Origin: Bacteroidia bacterium
Lineage (GTDB): Bacteria > Bacteroidota > Bacteroidia > J057
Reading direction: 5' to 3'
Assembly (NCBI GenBank): GCA_033391075.1
Contig: JAWPMV010000001.1
Location: 558,001-622,000 of the forward strand
Length of the DNA: 64,000 bases
The translations under genes and the position numbers were made by a program. The notes under the pieces were generated by a model that saw only the letters and a list, made by a program, of their open reading frames with translations, was not told the origin of the DNA and made no database searches. The first letter of the stretch is position 1; each line of letters opens with the position of its first letter. Shown one piece after another: positions 52,578 to 63,100 of this stretch.

Positions 52578-53726
52578 CTACCAGGCTTTCTGGTAAATCG
52601 CCCGAAAATCTGCCCTGCTCACAGGCTTGGGATTGTTGGGATGGGCGAAATCAGCTATCGCCAAATCGCTCAAAGCTTCTAAATGAGATTCTTCCACGCC
52701 TTTCTCCCTGAGTTTGGTAGGTAATCCCAGTCTTTGGTTCAAGGCAAATAGTTCCTCGATCAGGCCTTCTGCTGAAGGATTCTCCATAGAAGTCAGCCGA
52801 GCCATTTCTTCAAACTTATCCTCCAGGCCGGTCATATTGAATTCCATTCCATAGGGCAGATTGATTGCATTGGCAAGTCCGTGGTGCATATCCAATAAGG
52901 TAGAGAGGGGGTGGGCCAAAGAATGGACAACTCCCAGACCTTTTTGAAATGCAACAGCTCCCATCAAAGAACCCAACATCATTTTTGCTCTGGCTTCAGG
53001 AGTTGGGTTGAGGGTGGCGGCTTCAATGGAATCAAAGATGAGTTTCATACCCTGTAAAGCAATCCCATCAGCCATGGGATGGTAGTTTTTGGCGAGGTAA
53101 GCTTCCATATTATGGGTAAGGGCATCCATACCGGTTGCGGCTGTAATATGTGCCGGTAATTCATAGGTCAGAGCAGGATCGGCAAAGACCTGTTTCGCCA
53201 ATAAACTGGGCGCAAAGAGGATACGTTTGCGCTTACTTTCATCCTCAGAAATAATAGCTGATCGTCCAACTTCACTCCCTGTACCAGAAGTAGTAGGCAC
53301 CGTTACAAAATGCGGAACAGCTTCCGTAACATATTTATCCCCCCCTATCAGGTCATCATAGACAAATAAATCCTGATGGTGATTGATCCGTAAAGCGATG
53401 GCTCTTGCTACATCCATGGCAGCCCCTCCGCCTATGCCTATGATCGAATCCCGATTCGAACTTTTATATGCATCTCCTCCGGCGAGCACATCAGACTTGA
53501 CAGGATTCGCATGCATATCAGAAAATACATCCACACTAAGTCCTTTTGCATGTAGATGGCTCAGGATTTCTTTGAAAAAGCCCAATTCAGCAACATTGGG
53601 ATCCGTAACTACCAGAGGACGTTCGAGTCCATGTTTTTTTAGGTAGTCCGGCAATTCTTTGATTACTCCCTCACCAAATCTGATATCTGTGGGGAAACTA
53701 AAGGAGGTAGGAGAAGTGATGTCCAT
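52578..53726 (-). CDS. Iron-containing alcohol dehydrogenase
   Basis: A 382-residue group III, Fe2+-dependent alcohol dehydrogenase. The NAD(P)-binding GIGGGAAMD loop and TVPTTSGTGSEVG are present. The metal ligands lie in GMDALTHNMEAY (Asp and His) and GVVHSLAHPLSTLLDMHHGLANA (two His). It interconverts alcohols and aldehydes; the substrate is not evident. The sequence is of the broad 1,3-propanediol/lactaldehyde/1,2-propanediol type. It is a single gene with no metabolic partner nearby. Confidence 0.92.
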   Translation of the reverse strand: MDITSPTSFSFPTDIRFGEGVIKELPDYLKKHGLERPLVVTDPNVAELGFFKEILSHLHAKGLSVDVFSDMHANPVKSDVLAGGDAYKSSNRDSIIGIGGGAAMDVARAIALRINHHQDLFVYDDLIGGDKYVTEAVPHFVTVPTTSGTGSEVGRSAIISEDESKRKRILFAPSLLAKQVFADPALTYELPAHITAATGMDALTHNMEAYLAKNYHPMADGIALQGMKLIFDSIEAATLNPTPEARAKMMLGSLMGAVAFQKGLGVVHSLAHPLSTLLDMHHGLANAINLPYGMEFNMTGLEDKFEEMARLTSMENPSAEGLIEELFALNQRLGLPTKLREKGVEESHLEALSDLAIADFAHPNNPKPVSRADFRAIYQKAW

Positions 53727-53875
53727 AATTTGTTCTTGAAGGGATACAAAATAATATACCCAAATGAATCGGACAAGGCTTTCATTTTTTTCTCCAGTTT
53801 AAGAGAAGAAAAAAGAAAAAATCTGTAACTAGGGAAGGATTTTTAATAGCTACTCCGGCCCAATTACAAACTGCT

Positions 53876-54721
53876 ATGTATAAGACCTTTATTAGCGCAT
53901 ATGAACTGGCTCAGCATTTAGATAATCCTCAATGGCAAGTCTTTGATTGTCGCCATGAGCTAAAGGACACAGAGGCCGGCCGAAATGCCTATAAAGTAGG
54001 ACATATTCCAGGAGCTATCTTTGCCCATCTGGATGAAGACCTCTCGGGTCCTATAGATGCTCCCGTGACAGGAAGACATCCTTTGCCCCATCCCGATAAA
54101 TTTTTGGAAAGTCTTCAAAACTGGGGATTGAATCCCGATACTCAAGTAGTGGTTTATGATGATAAAGGGGGGGGTATTGCTGCCAGACTTTGGTGGATGC
54201 TGAAGGCTATGGGGCATGAAGCTGTTGCCGTGTTGGATGGAGGAATCCAGGCCTGGGAAGCTTCTGGCGGAGCTTTATCCACAGACATTCCCCAAGCGTC
54301 TAAGGGAACTATAGAAATCCAAATGCAGGAAGGGGTTGCGGTAAATGTAAAAGAAGTGGAAGCACGTTCGCAATCCGGTCAGGGACTCCTGATCGATGCC
54401 CGGGCAGGAATTCGGTATCGAGGCGAAAAGGAACCCATAGATCCGATAGCGGGACATATTCCCTCAGCTGTTTCTGCTCCCTGGATGGAGAATTTGGGGG
54501 AAGACAAAAAAATCAAATCGAAAGAAGACATTTCCGCCCGTTTTCAGGAAATACTGGGAGATACGCCCATAGAAGAAAGCATCGTCTATTGTGGGTCGGG
54601 AGTTACTGCCTGTCATAATCTTTTGGCAATGGAATATGCGGGCTTATCTGGAGCAAGATTATACCCTGGTTCCTGGAGCCACTGGATAACGGATAAAGAT
54701 CGTGCAATTGAGAAAGAATAA
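53876..54721 (+). CDS. Two-domain sulfurtransferase (rhodanese)
   Basis: A 281-residue tandem rhodanese. The N-terminal inactive domain has the FDCRHEL start and VGHIPGAIFAHLD. The C-terminal catalytic domain has the active-site Cys in VYCGSGVTACHN (CGSGVTA loop) near residue 237. The loop favours 3-mercaptopyruvate over thiosulfate, but this is not certain. It transfers sulfane sulfur to cyanide or a thiol. It is followed 14 bases later by the patatin-like gene. Confidence 0.92.
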   Translation: MYKTFISAYELAQHLDNPQWQVFDCRHELKDTEAGRNAYKVGHIPGAIFAHLDEDLSGPIDAPVTGRHPLPHPDKFLESLQNWGLNPDTQVVVYDDKGGGIAARLWWMLKAMGHEAVAVLDGGIQAWEASGGALSTDIPQASKGTIEIQMQEGVAVNVKEVEARSQSGQGLLIDARAGIRYRGEKEPIDPIAGHIPSAVSAPWMENLGEDKKIKSKEDISARFQEILGDTPIEESIVYCGSGVTACHNLLAMEYAGLSGARLYPGSWSHWITDKDRAIEKE

Positions 54722-54735
54722 GAATACCTGAGATT

Positions 54736-55812
54736 GTGGCTAGCTTTGACTCTATAGAACTAAAAGCAGGTAAAGCTGCTTATGAGGCCATCATGGATGG
54801 AGGCCTCAAGCCTGAAATGATCAAACTAATGTCTGGTGCAGCTGGAGGTCCTAAATGGATCGTGTTGGGACATTTGGATCGCTACCTTTTTGGAGAATGG
54901 TTTAAGGGCCGAAAGGAGGCCCTTCCTATGATCGGCTCATCGATTGGCGCCTGGAGGTTTGCATCATCAATGGCCTTTCCTGATCCTGTAAAAGGATTGG
55001 AGTTGTTTAAAGAAGGTTATTTCGGTCAGGCCTATTCTGACAAACCCACACGTGAGGAAATTACTGCTGTCATTCCTCAGGTAACGAAAGAATATATAAA
55101 CCCGGATACGATTCCTCATATTTTGAATCATCCTTTTGCGCGGCTTTTTGTCATTGCAGTTAAAAGTAAAGGACTACTTGCCAGCGAAAACAAATTGCTG
55201 CAAGGTACCGGGCTTATTGCGACAATTATAGGCAATGCGATGAGCCGAAGGAACCTCAATGCCTTCTTTCATCGGGTTCTTTTTCACGATCCCCGGGGAG
55301 AAAGCAGTTTTTTGGGGAAAGATGCTTTTCCTACTACAGAAGTCGAACTCCATAAAGATAATTTTGAGGCAGCTCTTTTGGCAACGGGCGCCATTCCTAT
55401 GGTCATGGAAGGTATTCCCAATGTTCCGGACGCACCTGAAGGAATGTATAGAGATGGAGGTTTGATTGATTACCATTTGACCCTGCCTTATCAATTGGGC
55501 GAAGGAGATATCGTATTTCAACCGCATTTCTTTGACCAGGTAAAGCCCAGCTGGTTTGACAAAAAACTCAAAAATCGCAAACCCTCAGAAGCGGAGAAAA
55601 ATCATGTGCTTTTGCTTCACCCTTCTCAAAAGTTTATCCAAAAACTTCCTGGCGGCTATGTACCGGATCGAAAAGATTTTGAAAATTTTCCCACCAAAGA
55701 GCGTCAGGAGCGATGGGAAAAGGCCTTTGATCTCAGCAAAGAAGTCAGAGATGATTTTGCAGAATTAGTTCAAAGTGGAAAAATTCGGGAAAAATTGAAA
55801 TTATGGGAGTGA
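54736..55812 (+). CDS. Patatin-like phospholipase family protein
   Basis: A 358-residue hydrolase. The oxyanion segment SGAAGGPKW (33-41), the nucleophile elbow GSSIG (67-71, Ser69) and the catalytic Asp in RDGGLIDYHL near 240 form the Ser-Asp dyad of patatin enzymes. The start is a GTG at 54736, 14 bases after the sulfurtransferase gene. The C-terminus is charged and helical. It is probably a cytosolic or peripheral-membrane phospholipase. The nearby FFHRVLFHDPRG segment is family-specific. Co-transcription with the sulfurtransferase is likely. Confidence 0.82.
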   Translation: MASFDSIELKAGKAAYEAIMDGGLKPEMIKLMSGAAGGPKWIVLGHLDRYLFGEWFKGRKEALPMIGSSIGAWRFASSMAFPDPVKGLELFKEGYFGQAYSDKPTREEITAVIPQVTKEYINPDTIPHILNHPFARLFVIAVKSKGLLASENKLLQGTGLIATIIGNAMSRRNLNAFFHRVLFHDPRGESSFLGKDAFPTTEVELHKDNFEAALLATGAIPMVMEGIPNVPDAPEGMYRDGGLIDYHLTLPYQLGEGDIVFQPHFFDQVKPSWFDKKLKNRKPSEAEKNHVLLLHPSQKFIQKLPGGYVPDRKDFENFPTKERQERWEKAFDLSKEVRDDFAELVQSGKIREKLKLWE

Positions 55813-55915
55813 TGCGTGACTTATCAAATATTTTCCTATCTTATAATTGAAGCCATACTGAAAACTCCCTAGAAGTATTAAAAACGCACATTTTACTAAT
55901 ATTAATACTTTAATT

Positions 55916-56206
55916 ATGGGAAGCTTACTACCGCTTATTATTCAACTTATTTCAGGTGCAGCAGGAGGAAATCTTGCCGGATCACTCATGAAGAATCTTT
56001 CATTGGGTACGCTTGGTAATTCTATTGCCGGTATCCTGGGAGGAGGGCTCGGAGGTCAGGTATTGAACATGTTTATGGACATGCCCGCTGGAAGCATGGA
56101 CGTTGCCGGAATTTTGGGTAGCGTTGCCGGTGGTGGAGTAGGAGGAGGAATCGTGATGGCTGTTATTGGCCTGATTAAAAAAGCGATGGCAGGGGGAAAT
56201 AGCTAA
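55916..56206 (+). CDS. Small Gly-rich hydrophobic protein
   Basis: A 96-residue, very Gly/Leu-rich protein: alternating hydrophobic and Gly blocks such as ISGAAGGNLAGSLM, GILGGGLGGQVL and GSVAGGGVGGGIVM, with almost no charge until the final KKAMAGGNS. It probably spans or lines the membrane. Similar short Gly-rich proteins of unknown function occur in many Bacteroidota. Composition-driven similarity makes any finer naming unsafe. It has its own terminator downstream. Confidence 0.6.
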   Translation: MGSLLPLIIQLISGAAGGNLAGSLMKNLSLGTLGNSIAGILGGGLGGQVLNMFMDMPAGSMDVAGILGSVAGGGVGGGIVMAVIGLIKKAMAGGNS

Positions 56207-56266
56207 ATCAAGGCATACCCACGCAACATATGACCTTGAGCAGATATATTCCTTGCTCAAAGAAAT

Positions 56267-56296
56267 GCGGAGCCGAAAGGCTCCGCTTATTTTTTG
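56267..56296 (+). terminator. Rho-independent terminator of the Gly-rich gene
   Basis: GCGGAGCC-GAAA-GGCTCCGC, an 8-bp stem with a GNRA-type loop, followed by TTATTTTTT. Confidence 0.92.
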
Positions 56297-56449
56297 TCAT
56301 GTGAACAAGGGTAGTGTGAAGCGAATAGTATCCAGGATAATAAGGATGGAGAAAGTTCAAGTGCAAGTATCAAGCTCAAATGCAAAAAGGAAGGTAGTAA
56401 TCCCCTGAACTTGAAATTTGAATTTGCGCTTGATCTTTCTTTTTACCCA

Positions 56450-57544
56450 TCAATCACCAAAGCTGATTCCGATTCCACGCGCTACCTGAACCAGATAGGA
56501 GTTAGGATCAACAAAATTGTAGGTGGAGGTCGCTTCTTCCAGGCTTACGTCTATGATGCTATTGTTGCGATAAGCAGCCATTCGTCCAAACTTTCCTTCC
56601 AAAACCATCTCAAAAGCCTTTACTCCATACTGAGTTGCCAAAATGCGGTCAAATGCAGTAGGTGTTCCTCCTCTTTGCAAATGTCCCAGGACCGTAACTC
56701 GAAAGTCTCCTGCACAATCCGAAGCTTTCAATTCCTCTACCAAACGATAGCCTGCACCTCCCAATCTCTTATGACCATATCCAGCTTCACCCATATCAGT
56801 CGCAACCACAGTTCCGCCTTTGGGCTTGGCTCCTTCTGAAATCACAATATTGGCAAAGCCTCGTCTTTGTTTATAACGCGCATTTATGCGTTTTGAGATT
56901 TTCTGGATGTCGTATTCTATCTCCGGAATCAGGCAAACTTCTGCGCCACCAGCTATGGCAGAATGCAAGGCTATCCAGCCCGCATCTCTTCCCATAGTTT
57001 CCATAATCATTACCCTCGAATGGCTTTCTGCTGTGGTTACGAGTTTATCAAAACTCTCAGTTGCTACCTGCACTGCTGTTTGAAAACCAAAGGTATAATC
57101 CGTAGCGGAAAGGTCATTGTCAATGGTTTTGGGTACCCCGACTATGTTGAGCCCTTTTTCGCAAAACTTCCTGGAAATCTTTTGAGAGCCATCTCCACCG
57201 ATGCTGATGATAGCATCAAAACCCATTTGCTGGCATTTTTCTATCAATTCATCAGAACGATCTACTTCGGACCAAGTGCCATCTTCATTTTCTACGGGCC
57301 AACTAAAAGGATTCCCTCTATTGGTCGTCCCAATGATGGTTCCCCCTTTGACATGGATACCACTTACTGCCTTCTCATCTAATGGAACAATTTCCATAGG
57401 ATCCAGCAAGAGGCCATTGTAAGCCTCCACGCATCCGTATACTTCCCAGTCTTTTTCTTGCAAGGCGCGTTTAACTGCAGCTCTGATTACTGCATTGAGA
57501 CCCGGACAGTCGCCACCACCGGTCATGATCAGGAGTTTCTTCAT
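56450..57544 (-). CDS. pfkA: 6-phosphofructokinase
   Basis: A 364-residue phosphofructokinase, the committed step of glycolysis. Motifs are MTGGGDCPGLNAVIRA at the N-terminus, GGDGS at 116-120, PKTIDNDL at 138-145, and METMGRDAGWIA. It has Gly at the position that is Asp in many PPi-dependent enzymes, but Lys139 at the position that is Gly in classical E. coli-type ATP enzymes. This mixed signature is known from group III enzymes. The phosphate donor is probably ATP, not certainly. It is somewhat longer than the 320-residue E. coli enzyme. Confidence 0.94.
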   Translation of the reverse strand: MKKLLIMTGGGDCPGLNAVIRAAVKRALQEKDWEVYGCVEAYNGLLLDPMEIVPLDEKAVSGIHVKGGTIIGTTNRGNPFSWPVENEDGTWSEVDRSDELIEKCQQMGFDAIISIGGDGSQKISRKFCEKGLNIVGVPKTIDNDLSATDYTFGFQTAVQVATESFDKLVTTAESHSRVMIMETMGRDAGWIALHSAIAGGAEVCLIPEIEYDIQKISKRINARYKQRRGFANIVISEGAKPKGGTVVATDMGEAGYGHKRLGGAGYRLVEELKASDCAGDFRVTVLGHLQRGGTPTAFDRILATQYGVKAFEMVLEGKFGRMAAYRNNSIIDVSLEEATSTYNFVDPNSYLVQVARGIGISFGD

Positions 57545-57607
57545 AAAAAATATGCATGGCCTGTGAGTACAGGCGTTTTTCTCTCGGGCAAAGATAGAAG
57601 ATTGCAG

Positions 57608-59068
57608 CTATTTTATACGCTTGCCTTCCCATATTCCCGAAGATTTTACTCCCTGAATGGTTTTGGTATAGGCCCATTTCCCTTTAAAATACTTTCCATC
57701 AGAAATGGTGATACTAAAATCAGCGGTAGTTCTCCTTCTTCCATCTGTGAGAATTCCTTCCAATCTTTTGTTTCGAGCATCATAGCTTGCTTTATAAATA
57801 GAGACTTTGTCTCCCTTGCCGCTTACCTTATTGCTTTTCTGGCTGAATTCGATTTCCCCAAATTCAGCGGTATCCCAGATACCTTCCCATGGGAAATTCT
57901 GAAGGCTGGGCATGCGACTGGAAGTTTTGCTACCGGTCCATCTACCTTGAGTTTTTGAATCATTGAAAGACCAACTCCCTCCCATATTTTCCCCAGAAAT
58001 GGTCCATTTGAAGGTGCCCTCTCTTGTCCCATTGACAAATTCTCCTTTTAAGGTTTGAGAATTTGGGTCATAATAGCCTTCGATGGTTCCCAATTTCCCA
58101 TAATCACCATATACCCTGTTTCCGGAAGTTTTTAATCTAAGGACGTCAAAAGAAGTTTTCCAGGTTCCTTGCCAGGAACTTGCGGGAGATTTGATCAGCT
58201 GATCGACTGGAATTTTACCGGTCTCTACGAGATCTGGGAGTCTTTCCAATAGTTCTGGTTTGATATTTCCGGGATCTAAGGTGAGAGTTCCGCCTGGATT
58301 TCTGCTGTCTGGATTATCGGGTTTATCGGGCTCTTTTGTATCTGTAGTCGAATTTCCGGGATTCCGGGGATTAGGATTCTCTGGCTCTTCAGTCGCTTCT
58401 TCTACTTGAGTAGTTGCTACTTCTGTCCGCTTTCTTTCTGCTGGAGGTTCATTGAAATTTTTCACGAGAAAATAGCCAAGACCTATAAATGCAAGAAGTC
58501 CTGCGCCCATCAAGTAATAGCGGACATTGCTGGTGCGGGTTTGGGGCCTGGCTTGAACGCTTTGCCTTCTTCTTTTTTCTGCCTCTGCTTTTTTTCGAAA
58601 CTCTTCCTTCTTTTTCCCTTCAATGGCCTGAAGCTCACGGATGAGCCTTTGGGTTTCTTCTTTATATTTTCCGTTGGGATACTTTTGAAAATAATCCTGG
58701 TAGCCTTCTATATCATTGGATGCGGAGGCGATAGCCCAGGCTTTTTCTTCAGTTTGTTCGTTGAAATATTTTTCCAGGATGGGATACTCATCATCGAGAC
58801 TATTGAGAATATCTACCAGGGTTTTGTTGATTCTGGCCATTTGAGTATTGAAATCACCGGCATCAATGAAATCTTGTTCACGCTCATTTACGGCTTTAGA
58901 AAAGCGACTTGAAAGGATGATGATTTTTCCCTGCAGGGGTTCAATTTCCTCTTTCAACTCCTTGGTCGATCTGGCTGCCTCATCCAGAGTTTCGATGAGG
59001 CTATTCATAACCTCCTTTACTTCATTATTGGCAAGTAGCTTCTTTAATTCCAGGGTATATGCATCCAT
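57608..59068 (-). CDS. Membrane protein with N-terminal EAD11-like effector-associated domain and duplicated C-terminal beta module
   Basis: A 486-residue protein in four parts. Residues 1-100 resemble effector-associated domain 11: IIILSSRFSKAVNEREQDF, then DFNTQMARINKTLVDIL, the pattern that in Bacteroidota conflict-system proteins reads ILLSxRYNxL...NRINxALLELL. Residues 110-147 hold a repeat-like IEGYQDYFQKYPNGKYKEET. Residues 184-203 are one transmembrane segment after a basic linker. Residues 205-270 are Pro/Asn-rich. Residues 290-486 hold two copies of an 85-residue beta-rich unit (WQGTWKTSF... and WEGIWDTAE...). The EAD would face the cytosol and the beta modules the periplasm. No partner with the same domain is in the window. 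Confidence 0.7.
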   Translation of the reverse strand: MDAYTLELKKLLANNEVKEVMNSLIETLDEAARSTKELKEEIEPLQGKIIILSSRFSKAVNEREQDFIDAGDFNTQMARINKTLVDILNSLDDEYPILEKYFNEQTEEKAWAIASASNDIEGYQDYFQKYPNGKYKEETQRLIRELQAIEGKKKEEFRKKAEAEKRRRQSVQARPQTRTSNVRYYLMGAGLLAFIGLGYFLVKNFNEPPAERKRTEVATTQVEEATEEPENPNPRNPGNSTTDTKEPDKPDNPDSRNPGGTLTLDPGNIKPELLERLPDLVETGKIPVDQLIKSPASSWQGTWKTSFDVLRLKTSGNRVYGDYGKLGTIEGYYDPNSQTLKGEFVNGTREGTFKWTISGENMGGSWSFNDSKTQGRWTGSKTSSRMPSLQNFPWEGIWDTAEFGEIEFSQKSNKVSGKGDKVSIYKASYDARNKRLEGILTDGRRRTTADFSITISDGKYFKGKWAYTKTIQGVKSSGIWEGKRIK

Positions 59069-59136
59069 ATCTGAAATGTTTCCATGAGAATATAAGGATT
59101 TATTTACTCAAGGCAAGGCTTGAGGCATGGGCATAA

Positions 59137-59173
59137 AAAAGGCTCGCCTCCTTCAAAAGAACGAGGCGAGCTA
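59137..59173 (-). terminator. Rho-independent terminator of the fatty-acid-hydroxylase gene
   Basis: On the minus strand: GCTCGCCTC, a 13-base loop, GAGGCGAGC and TTTTTT. Confidence 0.88.
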
Positions 59174-59192
59174 ATCTTTTACATGAAGTGAA

Positions 59193-59855
59193 TTACTGAG
59201 GAATAGCGGTTTTAACCCCATCCTCTTTCACGGTAACTCTTCCTTTCTGTGGCATGGTTCCAAATATCCAGTCCCAAAGAGGAGAAGAAACTCCATAGGC
59301 CACGGAATCATCTTTGTAGTGATGGATCGCGTGATGTACCCATAGTTTTTTCAACTTGTTTTTGGGTGGCTGGAATACATGGGTGGCATAATGGATGGAC
59401 AGATAGCTGGCATATCCAGAAAGGAAACCGGCTCCAAATCCGTATCCAAAGTCTCCCAAACTTGCTCTGAATAACCAAATGAAGAAAAGGGCCAGAGTTG
59501 CACTCATTAAAGGAGGCATGATCAAGCGCTTTTTGTCACGTGGATATTCATGGTGGATACCATGAATCAGGTACTGAAACTTTTCAGCAGAGGGAAGGTG
59601 TTCTACAATATGAAACACATGTTTGTGCATCATATATTCGAAGAAAGTCCAGAAAAACAGACCAAACCAAAACAATCCGGCTATCAACCAGCCAGACATA
59701 TGGGTTGTGGTAAGTCCAAAGGTAATAAGACCGATAGAGGCGCCGTAAAACAGGATCAGGGGAACCGAAATATGCGTTACGGTTAGTTTCTCTAGAATCG
59801 GGTTATTAAATACAGCTTTGCTTTCTCCTTTTTTGATGCTGAATTTATTTTTCAT
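59193..59855 (-). CDS. Fatty-acid hydroxylase / sterol desaturase family protein
   Basis: A 220-residue integral membrane di-iron enzyme. Four His clusters are visible: MHKHVFHIVEH, HGIHHEYP, IHYATH and HHAIHHY, the eight-His set of the fatty-acid hydroxylase superfamily. They lie between about four hydrophobic segments. The order and spacing fit fatty-acid 2-hydroxylases, which could supply the 2-hydroxy acids of Bacteroidota sphingolipids or ornithine lipids. That role is inference. It is a single gene with its own terminator. Confidence 0.88.
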   Translation of the reverse strand: MKNKFSIKKGESKAVFNNPILEKLTVTHISVPLILFYGASIGLITFGLTTTHMSGWLIAGLFWFGLFFWTFFEYMMHKHVFHIVEHLPSAEKFQYLIHGIHHEYPRDKKRLIMPPLMSATLALFFIWLFRASLGDFGYGFGAGFLSGYASYLSIHYATHVFQPPKNKLKKLWVHHAIHHYKDDSVAYGVSSPLWDWIFGTMPQKGRVTVKEDGVKTAIPQ

Positions 59856-60163
59856 AGCTAGGTATAAGATTAAAGGAAAATTGTATTTCTAATAATTAGT
59901 CATTCCTACTTCAAAAATCCGGATTATTTCTAACCGGTAATGTTGTTATGAGGACAAAGTCCCTAAAAAAATAGTAGAAGGACGAGGGCTTAGTGGAAAG
60001 GACAGGATGTGTGAATCTCTTTAAGTGATTATAGTGTATGTATCTACGCACATGTAATGCGATCTGAACAGAACTTAGTTTGTTTGTCAACCTTAGCGGT
60101 AGCAAATCTAACCTATATACTCCAATAAATTGAAAAAGTTGCTTTAAATAGTTATTAATTAGC
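59856..60163. other. Intergenic region, nothing recognised
   Basis: A 308-base gap between the fatty-acid-hydroxylase gene and the methylmalonyl-CoA mutase gene. I see no open frame, no RNA gene fold and no clear terminator. Confidence 0.6.
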
Positions 60164-63100
60164 TCATGCTAAGAGTTTCTTGAGGACCTCTCCGGCTGCT
60201 TCGGGAACCGGGGTTCCAGGGCCGAAAATACCCCCTACTCCTGCTTCATATAAGAAGTCATAATCCTGTTTTGGGATTACCCCTCCGGCTATGACCATGA
60301 TGTCATCTCTTCCCAGTTTTTTCAACTCTCCGATGAGTTGTGGAACGAGGGTTTTGTGTCCGGCAGCCAGACTGGAAACCCCTACGACATGCACATCATT
60401 TTCGGCAGCTTGCATGGCCACTTCGCTAGGCACCTGAAAGAGTGGACCGATATCTACATCAAATCCAAGGTCAGCAAAACTGGTTGCAATCACTTTCGCT
60501 CCTCGATCATGTCCATCCTGTCCCATCTTGGCGACCAGAATCCGAGGACGTCTCCCTTCCAGTCGGGCAAATTCGTCAGCGAGTTTACGGGTCTCTTCAA
60601 AAGATGCATTATCCATAGCTACTTTGGCATAAACGCCACTTACTGATTGAATGGGGGCCTGGTATCGGCCAAAGTGTTCTTCCATCGCTTGAGAAATTTC
60701 GCCCAAAGTTGCCCTGGCACGGGCAGCCTCCACGGCCAGGGAAAGAAGATTTCCTTCTCCGCTTTTGGCACTTTCTCTTATTGCGTCCAGGCATGCGTTT
60801 AGGTTTGCCTGATCTCTGCCAGCTTTTGTATCATTTAGCCGCTTGATCTGGGCCTCTCGAACTGCTGTATTATCAACTTCCAGTATATCAAAATCCTGTT
60901 CGTAATCTGTCTGGTATTGATTGAGTCCTACGATGATATCCTTGCCCGAATCTATACGCGCCTGTTTGCGGGTAGCAGCTTCCTCAATTCTCAATTTTGG
61001 GATGCCGGCTTCTATAGCTTTTGCCATGCCTCCATGTGCCTCCACCTCTTCAATCAATTTCCAGGCTTTATCCACCAAATCGCGGGTGAGCCTTTCTACG
61101 TAATAAGAACCTGCCCAGGGGTCAACGGCTTTTGTAATCTGAGTTTCCTCCTGAAGGTAAATTTGAGTATCTCGGGCAATTCCCGCTGAGAAGTCGGTAG
61201 GCAAGGCTATGGCTTCGTCAAAAGAATTGGTGTGCAGGGATTGGGTATGGCCGAAAGCAGCCGCAAGGGCTTCTATACAAGTTCTTGCAACATTATTTAA
61301 GGGATCTTGCTCAGTGAGGCTCCACCCGGAGGTTTGGCAATGGGTTCTTAGAGAAAGGGATTTGGGATTTTGAGGATTAAACTGCTTGATTAGTTTCGCC
61401 CACAATAATCTACCCGCTCGCATTTTTGCGATCTCCATAAAGAAGTTCATCCCAATTGCCCAGAAAAATGAGATACGTGGAGCAAACGCGTCTATATCCA
61501 GACCTGCCTTTAATCCCCTACGTACATATTCCAATCCATCTGCCAGGGTATAAGCCAACTCCAAATCTGCGCTTGCACCTGCTTCCTGCATGTGGTAGCC
61601 ACTTACAGAAATCGAATTGAAGCGAGGCATATTTTGGGAGGTATATTCAAAGATATCTCCAATGATGCGCATACTGGGCTCAGGAGGATATATATAGGTG
61701 TTCCGAACCATGAATTCCTTCAATACATCATTCTGTATGGTTCCGCTCAATTGTTTCGGCTCAACTCCCTCTTCCTCTGCGGCTACTATATAGAATGCCA
61801 TGATTGGAATAACGGCTCCATTCATGGTCATGGATACGGACATCTTGTCCAGAGGAATCTGATCAAAAAGAATCTTCATATCCTCCACACTATCTATAGC
61901 TACTCCTGCCTTACCTACATCTCCTTCTACACGGGGGTGATCTGAGTCATAGCCTCTATGGGTTGCCAGGTCAAAAGCCACAGAAAGACCTTTCTGCCCG
62001 GCAGCCAGGTTTCGTCTGTAAAAGGCATTAGATTCTTCGGCAGTAGAAAAACCAGCATATTGGCGAATGGTCCAGGGACGCACAGCATACATACTGGAAT
62101 AAGGGCCTCTGAGGAAAGGAGGAAGTCCTGCAGCAAAGTCTAAATGATCCAGACTTTCCACATCATCATCCTTATATAAAGATTTGATCTCAATGTCTTC
62201 CGGCGTTTCCCAGTTCAATTGGTTTTCTCCAAAAAGATCATCTTCTGAAAAATGAGCTTTCTGCACAAAGGTATCTCCCTGAAAGTCTTTCCAAACCTTA
62301 TCGATCAAACGAGTCGTGAGTTCTTCTATATAATAGGCACCTCCAGCCGGATCGAGTACCTGATCAAGGTAGGATTCTTCTCTCAGGAGATGATGAATGT
62401 TTCTGCTTAGTCTTTGATTGAGGGCCAGATCGCGATCTTTACCCGGATCAAAATCAGAAAGAATCAGGCCATGAACGCCACCCAGAATGGAAGCGATAGC
62501 TGAACTGCTAAGTCTGAGAAGATTGCTATGTTTTTTATTGGGCTCTGTATGCCAAAGAGGGGCATGGGCCATAACGAAAGGAGACTGTAACTCCTTATCG
62601 TGAATACCTAAAACTTCCAACATGCGTGCAAAAAGAACCCTAAAGGCACGAAATTTTGCCAATTCCGGGAAAAAGGCAGTATCGACCGGGAAATTGAAAG
62701 CCAGGTTCTCTATAATTTCTTTAGTCTCAATTCCTTTGGACTGCATACTCTCGATCAGGTTGAGGCTGCGGATCAGAGCAAAGGTAAGTTGCGCACTGAT
62801 TTTTACAGGTGGATCCCAGAGCTCTATACTGAGGGTACGGAAATAAGGAGAAGCTTCACTGCTTTTTACCAACTTGATGAGTTCTTCTGTCGAAGTCTCA
62901 CGAGGCGTTGCATAGGTTCCTGTCAAAAAGCTTAAGTCCTGAGATTTGCTTTCCAGGTATTGTTGTAGCTTTTGAATTAATGTTGGGTCGGCATCCCGAG
63001 AGGAGAAATGGAGAGCTGTATCTTTCAGGGAAAAGAAAGGGAGTAATTCCAGAAAATCCTGAGGAGCATCGATATAAAAAGCATGTGCGTCTGCTTCTTC

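Noticed and set aside
59856-60163. Possible small RNA in the gap before the mutase gene
   Set aside because: Short GAGGAC and AAGTCC-like pairs were noticed, but no promoter, terminator or convincing long-range fold supports a gene.
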